Part shown: positions 1 to 9,123 of the stretch, in pieces
Layout of the letters: each line of letters opens with the position of its first letter
Position numbering within the stretch: the first letter of the stretch is position 1
From: Adineta steineri
Lineage: Eukaryota; Rotifera; Eurotatoria; Adinetida; Adinetidae
Direction of reading: 5' to 3'
DNA length: 64,000 nt
NCBI GenBank assembly: GCA_905250115.1
Contig: CAJNOI010000021.1
Coordinates: forward strand, 317,895 to 381,894
The notes under the pieces: generated by a model
The model's input: only the letters and a program-made list of their open reading frames with translations
Told to the model about the DNA's origin: nothing
Databases searched by the model: none
Translations under genes and position numbers: made by a program

Positions 1-528
1 AATAATATTAGTATTAATCAACAATGGACTGGTTCACCATCTATAAAAATCTTAAGTGTTTGGTCAGACAATCCACGTATAGTTGTTGAACGAATATTAC
101 ATGCGTTAACACATTTAATATCATTTCATTTATATCTTAATTGGTTACCAACACATGACATTCTCGATAATCAAATTATTTCTCAACATTCATATTTAAA
201 ATGTTTAAAATTACATTTATATGGTTTATGGACATTAGAAAAATTAGATTCATTTCTTGCTTACATTCCAACTATTACATTTCTTAGTCTTTATTCATCT
301 TATTTTGATTCACATATGATTTCTTTTCAATGGAATTTTAAAGAATTAGCATATATATTTAAATGTCGTCTACCAAATCTTTGTCGTTTTAATTGTGAAT
401 TTATTATTAAAAATCAATGTAAAATTGATTTAAAAGATATTTATTCTTTACATTCATGCTTCAATCAAATCAATTATGAAAAATATTCAGATAATGAATT
501 ATTTATTAAAATTTTTACAAATAAATAA
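1..528 (+). CDS. 3' part of an F-box/LRR-type protein (cut by window edge)
   Basis: The frame is open from base 1 to a TAA at 526-528, so this is the last ~175 codons of a gene whose start lies outside the window. The product is Leu/Ile/Tyr/Asn-rich with regularly spaced hydrophobic segments such as LKCLKLHLYGLW and YIPTITFLSLYSS. It ends in a Cys/Phe segment (CRLPNLCRFNCEF) like the C-termini of the F-box genes that follow. The F-box itself is not in view. Codon use is extremely AT-rich, as in the neighbours. The family assignment rests on composition, repeat rhythm and position at the head of the F-box cluster, so it is moderate. Confidence 0.6.
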   Translation, partial: NNISINQQWTGSPSIKILSVWSDNPRIVVERILHALTHLISFHLYLNWLPTHDILDNQIISQHSYLKCLKLHLYGLWTLEKLDSFLAYIPTITFLSLYSSYFDSHMISFQWNFKELAYIFKCRLPNLCRFNCEFIIKNQCKIDLKDIYSLHSCFNQINYEKYSDNELFIKIFTNK

Positions 529-871
529 ACTAATTTATATTTATATATAAACGCTGCTTTATAATTAAAAAATAACCAAGATAAAAGTATCACGCATTTT
601 TATTCTTTATCTTAAATTGTATACAAATGAATCCTAAGAAGTGAATATTCATTGTTCACCGCCAACTTTATAAATATTTGCTAATAGGGATATGCGAAAG
701 ATGTGGATGGAGGTTTGGAAACAAAACGAACCCTCATCCGCGTCTTTCAGAACCTCGCTAATATATAGTAAACATGAACGAAAATATTCAGAGATAACAA
801 GACAAATTTCTATTCCAATAGAATTTTTAACGGTCATATTAATCCATCCCTTTTCTTCTTTTTTTATAGAT
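529..871. other. intergenic with 5' acceptor of next gene
   Basis: AT-rich spacer. A pyrimidine-rich run ending TTTTTTATAG (about 860-869) lies 2 nt before the chosen ATG of the next F-box gene. A longer open frame starts at 692, but its first 60 codons do not look like the family and precede this acceptor. Confidence 0.5.
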
Positions 872-1801
872 ATGTTGTCTACGCATTTGGAAGATTTTTC
901 AAATGAATTATTCTTCGAGATATTTGAATATTTTGATATTTTGGATATATATCATAGTTTCTGGGGAATAAATCAACGATTTAATAATCTTCTTCAATCA
1001 CTCAATAATCTTCCTTTAATAATTCAAAATGAAAATTTATTACCATTTGATTTTTGTGCTCATCAAATAAATCGATTAAAAATTAATACTACAAAACCGA
1101 TTGATTTAACTCATTTTTCTAATTTACATACATTAGAACTATATAATGCAAATAGTAATGAAATCGAACAAATTCAATGTAATCAAATGTCAAATTTAGT
1201 TAATCTTACGATATCAACAAAATTTCATATATCATTACCATTAGAATTAATACATGATATATTTTCAAATGGTTTTCGTTTACTTCGTTATGTAAATCTC
1301 AATCGATTAGATCATTTTCAATTCAATTCAAAATTTCAATCATTATCTCTTAATTCATTATGTATAACTTGTATAAATTCAAATATTATTCCACAAATAC
1401 TTTTAGCATGTCCATATTTAATTCGTTTTTCTATAACATTTTTTGGGCAAAATTGTCATATACTTCCACCTTCATCACCATCCTATAATCATTTATTAGA
1501 GAAATTTTCTCTTTTTGATCCGTATCATAAATTAACATGTGATACAATTCAAATTCTTTTACTTTATATTCCAAATGTAAAATATTTAAATTTACAATTT
1601 TTATGTCGTGTACCATTTATTAATCTTATTGAAAGTATTCTAAATCGATTAGGACAATTAGAACGATTTGAATGTGATATTTTCGAATCACCAAATAATC
1701 ATATGGTTAATGTTGAAACTATTCAACAAATGAATGAATCTTTTCAATATCTAGAATGTATTGAAAATGATAACGGATCTCGAAGATTTTTATTAGAATG
1801 A
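872..1801 (+). CDS. F-box protein, subfamily A (309 aa)
   Basis: The N-terminal F-box (residues about 5-45, core LEDFSNELFFEIFEYFDI) is followed by Leu-rich repeats. F-box proteins normally bind Skp1 and bring substrates to SCF ubiquitin ligases through the C-terminal repeats; that role here is inferred from the family. I chose the ATG at 872 because the F-box begins at once, as in all neighbours, and a good 3' splice acceptor lies 2 nt upstream; the frame extends to an ATG at 692. The C-terminus carries DPYHKL, IPNVKYLNL and CRVPFINLIESILNRL, which are shared with the gene at 8158 and not with the other copies, so these two form a subfamily. It is intronless within the coding part. Confidence 0.85.
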   Translation: MLSTHLEDFSNELFFEIFEYFDILDIYHSFWGINQRFNNLLQSLNNLPLIIQNENLLPFDFCAHQINRLKINTTKPIDLTHFSNLHTLELYNANSNEIEQIQCNQMSNLVNLTISTKFHISLPLELIHDIFSNGFRLLRYVNLNRLDHFQFNSKFQSLSLNSLCITCINSNIIPQILLACPYLIRFSITFFGQNCHILPPSSPSYNHLLEKFSLFDPYHKLTCDTIQILLLYIPNVKYLNLQFLCRVPFINLIESILNRLGQLERFECDIFESPNNHMVNVETIQQMNESFQYLECIENDNGSRRFLLE

Positions 1802-1899
1802 ATAGAGAATATTGTTTTTTTATTTTCTATACTTTTTTCTTTTTCATTATTATGAATGTGGAATAATCATAGAAAAAATAGAAGAGATTTTAATTGTAC

Positions 1900-1950
1900 A
1901 GTTGCATGTGGGTGAAACAGAATATCCTCACCTACACGCGCACGTTCATG
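1900..1950. repeat. G-rich/C-rich palindrome-like island
   Basis: TGTGGGTG at about 1907 is followed within about 20 nt by a CACC/CACGCGCACG arm, a GC-rich patch in AT-rich spacer. Similar patches occur near 5345, 6725, 10490, 13235 and 47545. The 6-mer TGTGGG matches the telomeric repeat reported for bdelloids, but only single units are present here. Confidence 0.4.
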
Positions 1951-2042
1951 AATGACTTTTTTTTTATAAAAGTATAAATTGTTTAAATTCTCATTGAATT
2001 GAAGTGATAATAAGAAATGAATTCTCTTTTCATTTATTTTAG

Positions 2043-3002
2043 ATGTTTAATCGAGATATGAGCCACCATCAAGCTTGTTTTGAATTATTACCAAATGAAA
2101 TTTTAATCGAATTGTTTCAATATTTTGATGCACAAAAACTTTTTCATGCATTCTATAAACTTAATATACGTTTAAATACATTAATACAATCATTTCATCA
2201 TTTAAAACTTGTGTTTTATTTAAATAAAATGAATAATAATAATATAATTAACAATAATGATATATTCCGCTCATTTATTTATACTTTACGTGTTGATTCT
2301 GGTATTAATGTTAATCTCACTCAGTTTTCAAATATTCGACATCTTAAATTAGAATGGCCTTCAAATCAAGAACTTCAACAACTTTGTTCTAATGTACTTC
2401 CTTATTTAGAAAAACTTAATTTAGTATACATAGGTAATGTATTAACAAATACATTCTTAAGTTCAAAATTTTCTTATTTAGATATATTTCCTGCAAATAA
2501 TGGATTAATGTGTTTACCTTCACTTCGTATTTTAAAAATTCGATTTATAAATCTATCAATTTATCAAACTATTCTATCTCTATGTCCTAATTTATATTAT
2601 TTTCAATTATCTATATTTACTTCGGAAGAATTCTTATCAAATATTCCAATACATGATAATCTTAAACGATTAGTTATTCATGTTGGAGATGTTATTTGGC
2701 CTTGGAATGATAATTTATTTAATAAATATCTTTCATGTGTACCTAATCTTGAACAATTAAATATTCATCGTTTATTTTATATTTCAAGAATAACAGAATC
2801 TTTTTTTAATTACGATTGGTTTGCATCAATTATATCTGCACATTTACCAACACTTCATCGATTTTATTTTTATTTACATTGTTTCCCACCAAAAAATTTA
2901 ACTGAATATGATACAGAAAAAATTCTAAATCAAATTAAAAACAATTTTATAGAATCTCATCATGATCAATATCAATCTCGATTAATAATTCAACATTCAT
3001 AG
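2043..3002 (+). CDS. F-box protein, subfamily B (319 aa)
   Basis: The F-box spans about residues 14-55 (core LLPNEILIELFQYFDA), followed by Leu-rich repeats. The C-terminal signature CVPNLEQLNIHR, then YDWFASIISAHLPTLHRF and a final H..QYQSRL, is shared with the genes at 3924, 5591, 7107, 9124 and 14992 (subfamily B). The ATG directly follows TTTATTTTAG with no gap, so the acceptor decides the start. It is a single exon, probably an SCF substrate adaptor by family. An Asn-rich insert (MNNNNIINNN, near residue 65) is a small copy-specific expansion. Confidence 0.85.
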   Translation: MFNRDMSHHQACFELLPNEILIELFQYFDAQKLFHAFYKLNIRLNTLIQSFHHLKLVFYLNKMNNNNIINNNDIFRSFIYTLRVDSGINVNLTQFSNIRHLKLEWPSNQELQQLCSNVLPYLEKLNLVYIGNVLTNTFLSSKFSYLDIFPANNGLMCLPSLRILKIRFINLSIYQTILSLCPNLYYFQLSIFTSEEFLSNIPIHDNLKRLVIHVGDVIWPWNDNLFNKYLSCVPNLEQLNIHRLFYISRITESFFNYDWFASIISAHLPTLHRFYFYLHCFPPKNLTEYDTEKILNQIKNNFIESHHDQYQSRLIIQHS

Positions 3003-3923
3003 AAGTAATTATAAAGCAGGTTTTTATTCTATTGATTAGTTAATAATAATTTTAATATCAGATTTTATTTAATCTGTCTTTCGAACTATAAAACATATGC
3101 CTTTAGAGATACTAGGATCATACGATTTATTTGTATTTAAGGTAGCCTATTATAAAAGCACAGTTAAAATCTAGTGTTCTATACTAGGGGGAAACAGCAG
3201 ACTTCAAGAGTTCGATAGACTTCAAAAGATTTCAGAAGACTTCGATAGACTTTAAAAGATTACAAGAGACTTCAATGGACTTCACAGACTTCAAAAGACT
3301 TTCAAGACTTCATAAGACTTCATGCATGAAGTCTCTGCTATTTCCCCCTCGATTTTATATCAAAAGTCTTTCTTTTGATAGTTTCAAAAATATCATAGTT
3401 GAAATAAAAAATTTAGTAAGTCTCATTAAGACTTATTTTGATCTAAAACAAGCTGAAATGATTCTATCGTAAGGCATTAATTTATGAAATATGAAAAAAA
3501 TTATTTAGAAGATGTATTTGATATCAATAAGACTTCTAGATTTACCTATTTTCAATTCCAGATGTTCTTTAAAATTTCTAGAAAATTGAACAAGTTGATT
3601 CTCTTTAATTGAAATCATTTAATACTATGAATTTATTTTCTTGCAGTTTACCTTCCAACAAAAATCGAGTGTAATAACTCAAATGTTCAAACCAAACAAT
3701 GTATTACTATCTAATATAGGTTAGATATCTTCAGGCAAATTATAATTGACTATAGATATTTAATAAAACATAGTCTTTTGCAGATTCATCTCTATTTATG
3801 TTATGAATTTTAAAATTAAATTATATCGATTTAGAGAATTCTTATTCTATGTAAAATAAGATCACGAAATGATTTCTACATTGAACAACTATCTAATAAC
3901 AGAATATTTTTCATTTTAGATCA
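3003..3923. other. intergenic between F-box genes
   Basis: This spacer holds the fold-back element at 3186-3349; the rest is featureless AT-rich DNA. A TTTTCATTTTAG acceptor ends about 4 nt before the ATG at 3924. The open frame at 3275-3472 is built from the GACTTC repeats of the element and is not a gene. Confidence 0.6.
3186..3349. mobile_element. GACTTC-rich fold-back element, copy 1
   Basis: About 164 bp with imperfect terminal inverted repeats: left AGGGGGAAACAGCAGACTTC, right (reverse complement) GGGGAAATAGCAGAGACTTC. The inside is a run of degenerate GACTTCNNNA units. The right end includes a perfect 20-nt palindrome, AGACTTCATGCATGAAGTCT (3315-3334). A second copy lies at 6845-7046. 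No clear target-site duplication and no coding capacity, so it is a non-autonomous inverted-repeat element of unknown family. Confidence 0.65.
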
Positions 3924-4904
3924 ATGAATAATAATCTATCTTGTTTGGAAGATTTACCTAATGAAATATTATGTGATATACTCAAATATCTCGATGCTTC
4001 TGATTTATTTCAAGCCATTCATAATCTTAATATTCGTTTCAATGCATTAATTCGATCACTTCAATATTTATGTCTTACTCTTCTGAAATTTCATCCCTTC
4101 GAAACAAACTATTACAAAAATCTTATGCCTAATATTTATACTTTAAAATTAGGTTATAAAGCTAATATCAATCTAAGTGATTTTCCAAATATTCGTCGTT
4201 TAGAATTATTAGTACCATCCTATGAACAATTAAAACAATTGGAATCGAATGTTTGTTATTATTTAGAATATCTTTCAATTGGTTATAAACATATTCTATT
4301 CTCTAATGAATTACCTAATTTATGTAAGAAAATTTTTTCAAATGGTTTTCCATATTTAAAATCTTGTGATTTATTTGAACCAAAAACAATCTACATACCA
4401 TTAACTTCTATTAAATCAATTGAACTACATTTTTTAAGAGTTGATCATATTACTTTTTCAACTTATCAAACTATATTATTAACATGTCCAAACCTATATT
4501 TCTTACAATTTACAATCTATTTTCCATGGAAAGAAGCATGTTTTATAAAAGAACATTTCAATCTTCAACGTCTGATTATTAAATTTGACGATATTGTTTC
4601 TTCAGATAATAATTTTCATATTAATGATTATATATCATGTGTTCCAGCTTTAAAACAATTAATTATATATCAAATGAATTATGCATTTAATATTAAAAAA
4701 TATTTAAAATATGATTGGTTTGCTTTAATTATTAATCAACATTTACCATTACTTCAACAATTTCAATTTCATTTATCTTTTATTGGTACAAAAAAATCAT
4801 TTCAATTCGATAATAAATCTATTCTTAATCATATGATCGAAAATTTTAAAAATATACATAATAATCGATATCGATCAAAACTTAATCTTAATATATTGCA
4901 ATAA
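3924..4904 (+). CDS. F-box protein, subfamily B (326 aa)
   Basis: F-box at residues about 6-45 (LEDLPNEILCDILKYLDA), then Leu-rich repeats. Mid-protein IFSNGFPYLKSCDLFEP recurs almost unchanged in the 7107 gene (IFSNGFPCLKSCSLFEP), so these two are close paralogues. C-terminal YDWFALIINQHLPLLQQF and NRYRSKL close the protein as in the subfamily. The start is the first ATG after TTTTCATTTTAG, 4 nt away. One coding exon. Substrate-adaptor function is inferred from the family only. Confidence 0.85.
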   Translation: MNNNLSCLEDLPNEILCDILKYLDASDLFQAIHNLNIRFNALIRSLQYLCLTLLKFHPFETNYYKNLMPNIYTLKLGYKANINLSDFPNIRRLELLVPSYEQLKQLESNVCYYLEYLSIGYKHILFSNELPNLCKKIFSNGFPYLKSCDLFEPKTIYIPLTSIKSIELHFLRVDHITFSTYQTILLTCPNLYFLQFTIYFPWKEACFIKEHFNLQRLIIKFDDIVSSDNNFHINDYISCVPALKQLIIYQMNYAFNIKKYLKYDWFALIINQHLPLLQQFQFHLSFIGTKKSFQFDNKSILNHMIENFKNIHNNRYRSKLNLNILQ

Positions 4905-5590
4905 TTAAAATGTGATAGAATGTATTTTTATTTATATGATATATTGAGTTATATATAAAAACAAAAATGTTTTTTCGCGAATATTTTTAATTCAGATACG
5001 TTAAATGTATATATATTTTTATTATTTTAGATTTGTGAATGATTACATTAGGATGCTAAACAACATACGACACGTTAAGTTTTCGACAAATTGTAACTTG
5101 TAACTATGTGCTTTTTTTCCTGAGTATCACCAGTTGACTCAACACGGTGCAGAGTATCTATTAGAGCAGTCAAAAACAGATGATTACAGTTTTCAGCTAG
5201 AGTTTTTGCGCGAAAACTTAGATATCCGTAAAGTCCAAATTTGGTTCACACTTAACCCTTTCACGGGTGACTTTTGGATGAGCAAGTTTTGTCAATTTTT
5301 TTCGCATAGAATTATAGGTTTGATGCAGATTATTAGGGTATGAATATGGATGGGTGCGGCTGTAGTTGTGACTCTGAGTTTTGCCATTGTATCTACACCC
5401 GCACCGACACCCACATTCACACCCTCATAGATATATGTCCCACCGCCCGTTAAAGGGTTAACTTGATCCATACGGTATGATGATCATGATGAAAAGTCTT
5501 TTTGATAGTTAGAAAATATTTATTTTAAATGCTGTCCGTCGATTGATTTTTTTTATTTTCTTTATTTATAGATTGTTATTCGAAAAACAA
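4905..5590. other. intergenic with orphan acceptor and GC-rich hairpin
   Basis: An acceptor-like TTATTATTTTAG ends at 5030 and is followed by no open F-box frame, so it may be the relic of a lost copy. The 69-codon frame at 5134-5343 resembles nothing I recognise and is doubtful. A G/C-rich inverted patch lies at about 5341-5430. The TTTATTTATAG acceptor for the next gene ends about 22 nt before its ATG. Confidence 0.45.
5341..5430. repeat. G-rich/C-rich palindrome-like island
   Basis: A GGATGGGTGCGGCTGTAG arm is followed about 40 nt later by CTACACCCGCACCGACACCC, so the segment can fold back. It belongs with the similar patches at 1900, 6722, 10480, 13231 and 47540. Confidence 0.45.
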
Positions 5591-6562
5591 ATGATCATGA
5601 ATAACAATCTCTTGCAATTGGAATCATTACCAAATGAAATTTTTGCTAGTATATTTGAATTTCTTCAATGTCCAGAACTTTTTCAAGCATTCTATCATCT
5701 CAATTCCCGCTTTAATAATCTACTTCAATCACTTCCTTATCTTACACTTAATCTTTTGACAAATTATAATAATAATAATAATGATTTCTTTCCTTATATA
5801 CGTAGTCTTATCATAGATCGTGCTATTGATATTAATTTATGTCGTTTTATGCAAATTCGTTCACTTACACTTCGATATCCAACAGATCAATTATTAGCTC
5901 AACTTATTTCTAATAGTTCACTTCATCTCGAGCATCTTTCCGTTAATCATATGCATGTTTCTGTTTTGAATTATATTCCAAATCTATGTGATAAAGTTTT
6001 TTCGAATAGTTTTTCTAAACTCAAATCTTGTCATTTACTTGAATGGGGAACAATTGTAAAAAATTCACAATGGACAATATTACCATGTTTATATATATTA
6101 AAAATTGGAAAAATTGATTTATTTATTTACAAATCTATTTTATCTTCTTGTCCAAATTTATATTTTCTTCAATTAGCAACAATAATATCCAGTAATACAT
6201 CTATTCGTATTCGTCCACATCTGAATCTTAAACGAATAGTAATTCGAACAACAGCATTTGTTGAACGTTGGACTGATGATGATATGAATATTTGTCTTTC
6301 ATATGTACCTAATCTCGAATATTTAAGTGTTCATCAACCAAGTATGATTTTCTCACACAAAAATGATTGGCTTGCATCTATAATTGCTTGTCATTTACCT
6401 TGTCTTCATCAATTTCATTATTATTTTCATATTTTTGATATTGAGAGAATCATGGAACCAAATATTGAATTGCTTCTTAATGAATTCAAAAGAAAATTTA
6501 AAATTGCTCATCATAAACGATATCTATCTCGATTTATTATCATTCGAGCACAGTTAATTTAA
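5591..6562 (+). CDS. F-box protein, subfamily B (323 aa)
   Basis: F-box core LESLPNEIFASIFEFLQC at residues about 9-26, followed by Leu-rich repeats and the subfamily C-terminus (YVPNLEYLSVHQ, NDWLASIIACHLPCLHQF, HHKRYLSRF). The frame is open upstream to 5543, but the acceptor TTTATTTATAG ends near 5572, so the upstream hydrophobic codons are probably intron or outron. The start is the ATG at 5591 (or 5597, MNNNLLQLE, which matches the paralogues best). A run of AAT codons gives a short Asn stretch near residue 60. Single exon. Confidence 0.83.
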   Translation: MIMNNNLLQLESLPNEIFASIFEFLQCPELFQAFYHLNSRFNNLLQSLPYLTLNLLTNYNNNNNDFFPYIRSLIIDRAIDINLCRFMQIRSLTLRYPTDQLLAQLISNSSLHLEHLSVNHMHVSVLNYIPNLCDKVFSNSFSKLKSCHLLEWGTIVKNSQWTILPCLYILKIGKIDLFIYKSILSSCPNLYFLQLATIISSNTSIRIRPHLNLKRIVIRTTAFVERWTDDDMNICLSYVPNLEYLSVHQPSMIFSHKNDWLASIIACHLPCLHQFHYYFHIFDIERIMEPNIELLLNEFKRKFKIAHHKRYLSRFIIIRAQLI

Positions 6563-6721
6563 TACACAAAAAACACATTCCTTTTTTTTCGATTTTAAAT
6601 CACTAATCAATTTTTATATGATTTGTTGCTTTAATCAAATATATTTTTTGATAATCATGATAATACTATTTTCCTTTTTTTATAGATTAATATTATTGAT
6701 AATCTTTTGCAATATTTATTA

Positions 6722-6775
6722 GCAAGGCTGTGGGTGGATTGCAGTATGTCAAAATATACTCACATCCTCAGCTTT
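6722..6775. repeat. G-rich/C-rich palindrome-like island
   Basis: The GGCTGTGGGTGGATTG arm and the CTCACATCCTCAGC arm about 20 nt later are roughly complementary. Same pattern as the other GC-rich islands of the window. Confidence 0.4.
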
Positions 6776-6844
6776 CCAATGACAAATTAGTCTAACTGAA
6801 TCACGGAAGGTCGATAAGTATTTATTTTTATATAATAAGATACT

Positions 6845-7046
6845 AGAGGAAAACAGCGGACTTCAAGACTTGAAAAAATTTCAGAAGACTTCGATAGACT
6901 TCTAAAGCCTACAAGAGACTTAACAGACTTCAAGAGATTTCAAAACCGCAAGGGACTTCAAAAGACTTCTAAAATTTCAGTAGACTCCTAAGATTTCAAA
7001 AGACTTCATGAGACTTCATGCATGAAGTCTCTGTTGTTTACCCCTT
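6845..7046. mobile_element. GACTTC-rich fold-back element, copy 2
   Basis: About 202 bp. The left end AGAGGAAAACAGCGGACTTC pairs with right-end AAGGGGTAAACAACAGAGAC (reverse complement). The body is degenerate GACTTC units, and the same perfect 20-nt palindrome (AGACTTCATGCATGAAGTCT) sits at 7011-7030. It is longer than copy 1 by internal unit number. It sits about 60 bp upstream of an F-box ATG. No coding capacity. Confidence 0.65.
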
Positions 7047-7106
7047 GGTAAGACACATGTGTCTGTTGACTAATTGTAAAAAATTTTAATGTTTTTCTTT
7101 TAGATT

Positions 7107-8081
7107 ATGATACAAATTATGAATAATCCATTATCTCGATTAGAATGTTTACCTAATGAAATTCTTATGTATATATTTCAATATTTTGATGCTCGTGATC
7201 TATTTCGAGCTTTTTATAATCTTAATTATCATTTCAATACATTACTTCAATCACTTAATTATCTTTCGTTTACTTTATTAAAATATAAATCTATTGAAAT
7301 TAATGATTATATTATATTTACTTCATATATCTATACGTTAACAATATATAATACAGTTGATATTGATTTAAATAATTTTACAAACCTACATCGTCTTAAT
7401 CTTATTGAACCTACATCGAATCAATTAAAACAAATTGTATTTAGTACTTTACCTTATTTAGAACATTTAACAATTGGATATGAACATTATCTTTATATAG
7501 ATTATATTCCTGAAATATGTCAGAAAATATTTTCCAATGGTTTTCCTTGTTTAAAATCTTGTTCATTATTTGAACCAAGAATACTTGATATTATATCAGA
7601 TCTTACACAATCAACTCAAATAACTATTTTAAAAATGGATATGATTGATATGTTAACTTATACAGATATTTTAACATTATGTCCTAATTTATATTTTTTT
7701 CAATTTACAATAAATCATCGTGAACAAGAAGAATTCAATCCTATTAAATTACATTTCAATCTTAAACAAATAATTATTCGATTTCAAAGTCTAATTCATA
7801 CATTTTCAGATTATATTATGAATTATTATTTATCATGTGTACCAAATTTAGAACAATTAACTATAAATGAATTAAATTATGAAGTAAATATAAATGACTA
7901 TTTAAATTATCATTGGTTTGCGCGTTCAATTCATACTTATTTATTAAAACTCCATCGATTTAAATATTATCTCTCTATTCTTGATATTAAAAATATTAAG
8001 AAAGATAATATTAATCATATGAAAATTAATTTTAAACATATTCATAAAAATCTCTATCAATCTTATCTTATTCTTAATTAA
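7107..8081 (+). CDS. F-box protein, subfamily B (324 aa)
   Basis: F-box core LECLPNEILMYIFQYFDA follows a short MIQIMNNPLSR leader; the second ATG (7119) matches the paralogues' MNN start. The acceptor TTTTTCTTTTAG ends 3 nt before the first ATG. Leu-rich repeats follow, with IFSNGFPCLKSCSLFEP, CVPNLEQLTINEL and HWFARSIHTYLLKLHRF. It is the closest relative of the 3924 gene. Only 76 nt separate its stop from the next ATG, so it may be the first gene of a three-gene transcription unit. Confidence 0.85.
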   Translation: MIQIMNNPLSRLECLPNEILMYIFQYFDARDLFRAFYNLNYHFNTLLQSLNYLSFTLLKYKSIEINDYIIFTSYIYTLTIYNTVDIDLNNFTNLHRLNLIEPTSNQLKQIVFSTLPYLEHLTIGYEHYLYIDYIPEICQKIFSNGFPCLKSCSLFEPRILDIISDLTQSTQITILKMDMIDMLTYTDILTLCPNLYFFQFTINHREQEEFNPIKLHFNLKQIIIRFQSLIHTFSDYIMNYYLSCVPNLEQLTINELNYEVNINDYLNYHWFARSIHTYLLKLHRFKYYLSILDIKNIKKDNINHMKINFKHIHKNLYQSYLILN

Positions 8082-8157
8082 TGTAGTCAGTTTTTCTTCT
8101 TCTTGTAATGTATATGTAATCAATGATTAATAAATATTCTGTTATTTCTATTTGTAG

Positions 8158-9087
8158 ATGATTGTGCTTAAAATTGAATCACTTCCAAATGAAATTCTAC
8201 TTGATCTTTTTGAATATATTGATATTAAAGATTTATTTTATGGTTTTTATGGATTAAATAAACGATTGAATTATCTTTTACAATCATTAAAAAAACTTTC
8301 ATTAAATCTTGAAAGAAATGAATCAAGTTTAATTCATCTATTTTCCAATCAAATAAATCGTTTAGTAGTTAATACATGGCAAGATATAGATCTTAGACAA
8401 TTTCCGTATTTACAATCACTTATTTTACATCAAATAACTGGTAATCAATTACGACAAATTCGTTCCGAATACATGCCTAATCTTATTTATTTATCGACAT
8501 CATCAATACCTGAATTTTCATTAATGCCACAATTAGCACAACGTATATTTTCTAATGAAATGCCATCAATTCGATCTGTTGATCTTGGTCTTGTTCATGT
8601 ACCACATCTACGGATATGGTTACAATCACCATCACTCTATTCCGTATCTGTACATTGTACAAATCCAACTTTAATTGCATTTATTCTTGCTTCATCACCA
8701 TGTCTTGTTTATTTACATATTCAGTTTTTAAATGATACCATATCAATATTTCATAATTCACCAGTAATTATAAATCATCCATTAAAACAATTTTGTCTAT
8801 CGGATCCTTATCATAAATTATCATTCAATCATGTTTATACTATTTTAGCATTAATTCCAAATGTTAAACGGATTCAATTAAATTTTCTATGTAAAGTACC
8901 ATTTATTCGTTTTATACAAAGTTTATTAAATCGTTTACGATATTTAAAACGATTTGATTGTAATATCGATGATGCATCACAAGATAAACAAACAAATATT
9001 GATATAATTCGACAATTTCATCCATGTTTTTCTAAAATTCAATGTTCAACAAATGAATATAATTTTCGAACATTTATTACAGAATAA
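8158..9087 (+). CDS. F-box protein, subfamily A (309 aa)
   Basis: F-box core IESLPNEILLDLFEYIDI begins at residue 6, followed by Leu-rich repeats. DPYHKL, IPNVKRIQLNFLCKVPF and LLNRLRYLKRFDCNI match the 872 gene and set it apart from its immediate neighbours. The ATG is fused to the acceptor TTCTATTTGTAG with no gap. Its stop is only 36 nt before the next gene. Subfamily A copies are therefore interleaved among B copies, which points to repeated segmental duplication rather than simple unit-by-unit expansion. Confidence 0.85.
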   Translation: MIVLKIESLPNEILLDLFEYIDIKDLFYGFYGLNKRLNYLLQSLKKLSLNLERNESSLIHLFSNQINRLVVNTWQDIDLRQFPYLQSLILHQITGNQLRQIRSEYMPNLIYLSTSSIPEFSLMPQLAQRIFSNEMPSIRSVDLGLVHVPHLRIWLQSPSLYSVSVHCTNPTLIAFILASSPCLVYLHIQFLNDTISIFHNSPVIINHPLKQFCLSDPYHKLSFNHVYTILALIPNVKRIQLNFLCKVPFIRFIQSLLNRLRYLKRFDCNIDDASQDKQTNIDIIRQFHPCFSKIQCSTNEYNFRTFITE

Positions 9088-9123
9088 TAATAAATTTTAT
9101 TTTTTTATATATTTTTGTTTTAG
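9088..9123 (+). promoter_or_regulatory. 36-nt intercistronic spacer ending in a splice acceptor
   Basis: The whole gap between two F-box genes is AT-rich and ends TTTTTGTTTTAG directly on the ATG of the next gene. There is no room for a conventional promoter. It is best read as an intercistronic region whose downstream mRNA would be made by spliced-leader trans-splicing at this AG. The process is known in bdelloids; its use here is inferred. Confidence 0.5.

Larger units (their letters stand above)
6563..7106. other. intergenic with F-box 5' remnant
   Basis: The spacer contains a TTTTTTTATAG acceptor ending at 6685, and then about 25 nt (6696-6716) resembling the start of the 5591 gene (AATAATCTTTTGCAATT-like) before similarity stops: a probable broken copy. 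A GC-rich patch at 6722-6775 and fold-back element copy 2 (6845-7046) follow. Confidence 0.5.

Noticed and set aside
3275-3472. 65-codon frame on + strand
   Set aside because: It is made mostly of the GACTTC units of the fold-back element and has no family features.
5134-5343. 69-codon frame MTQHGAEYLL... on + strand
   Set aside because: No recognisable family, no neighbour support, and it runs into the G/C-rich hairpin; chance frame in GC-richer sequence.
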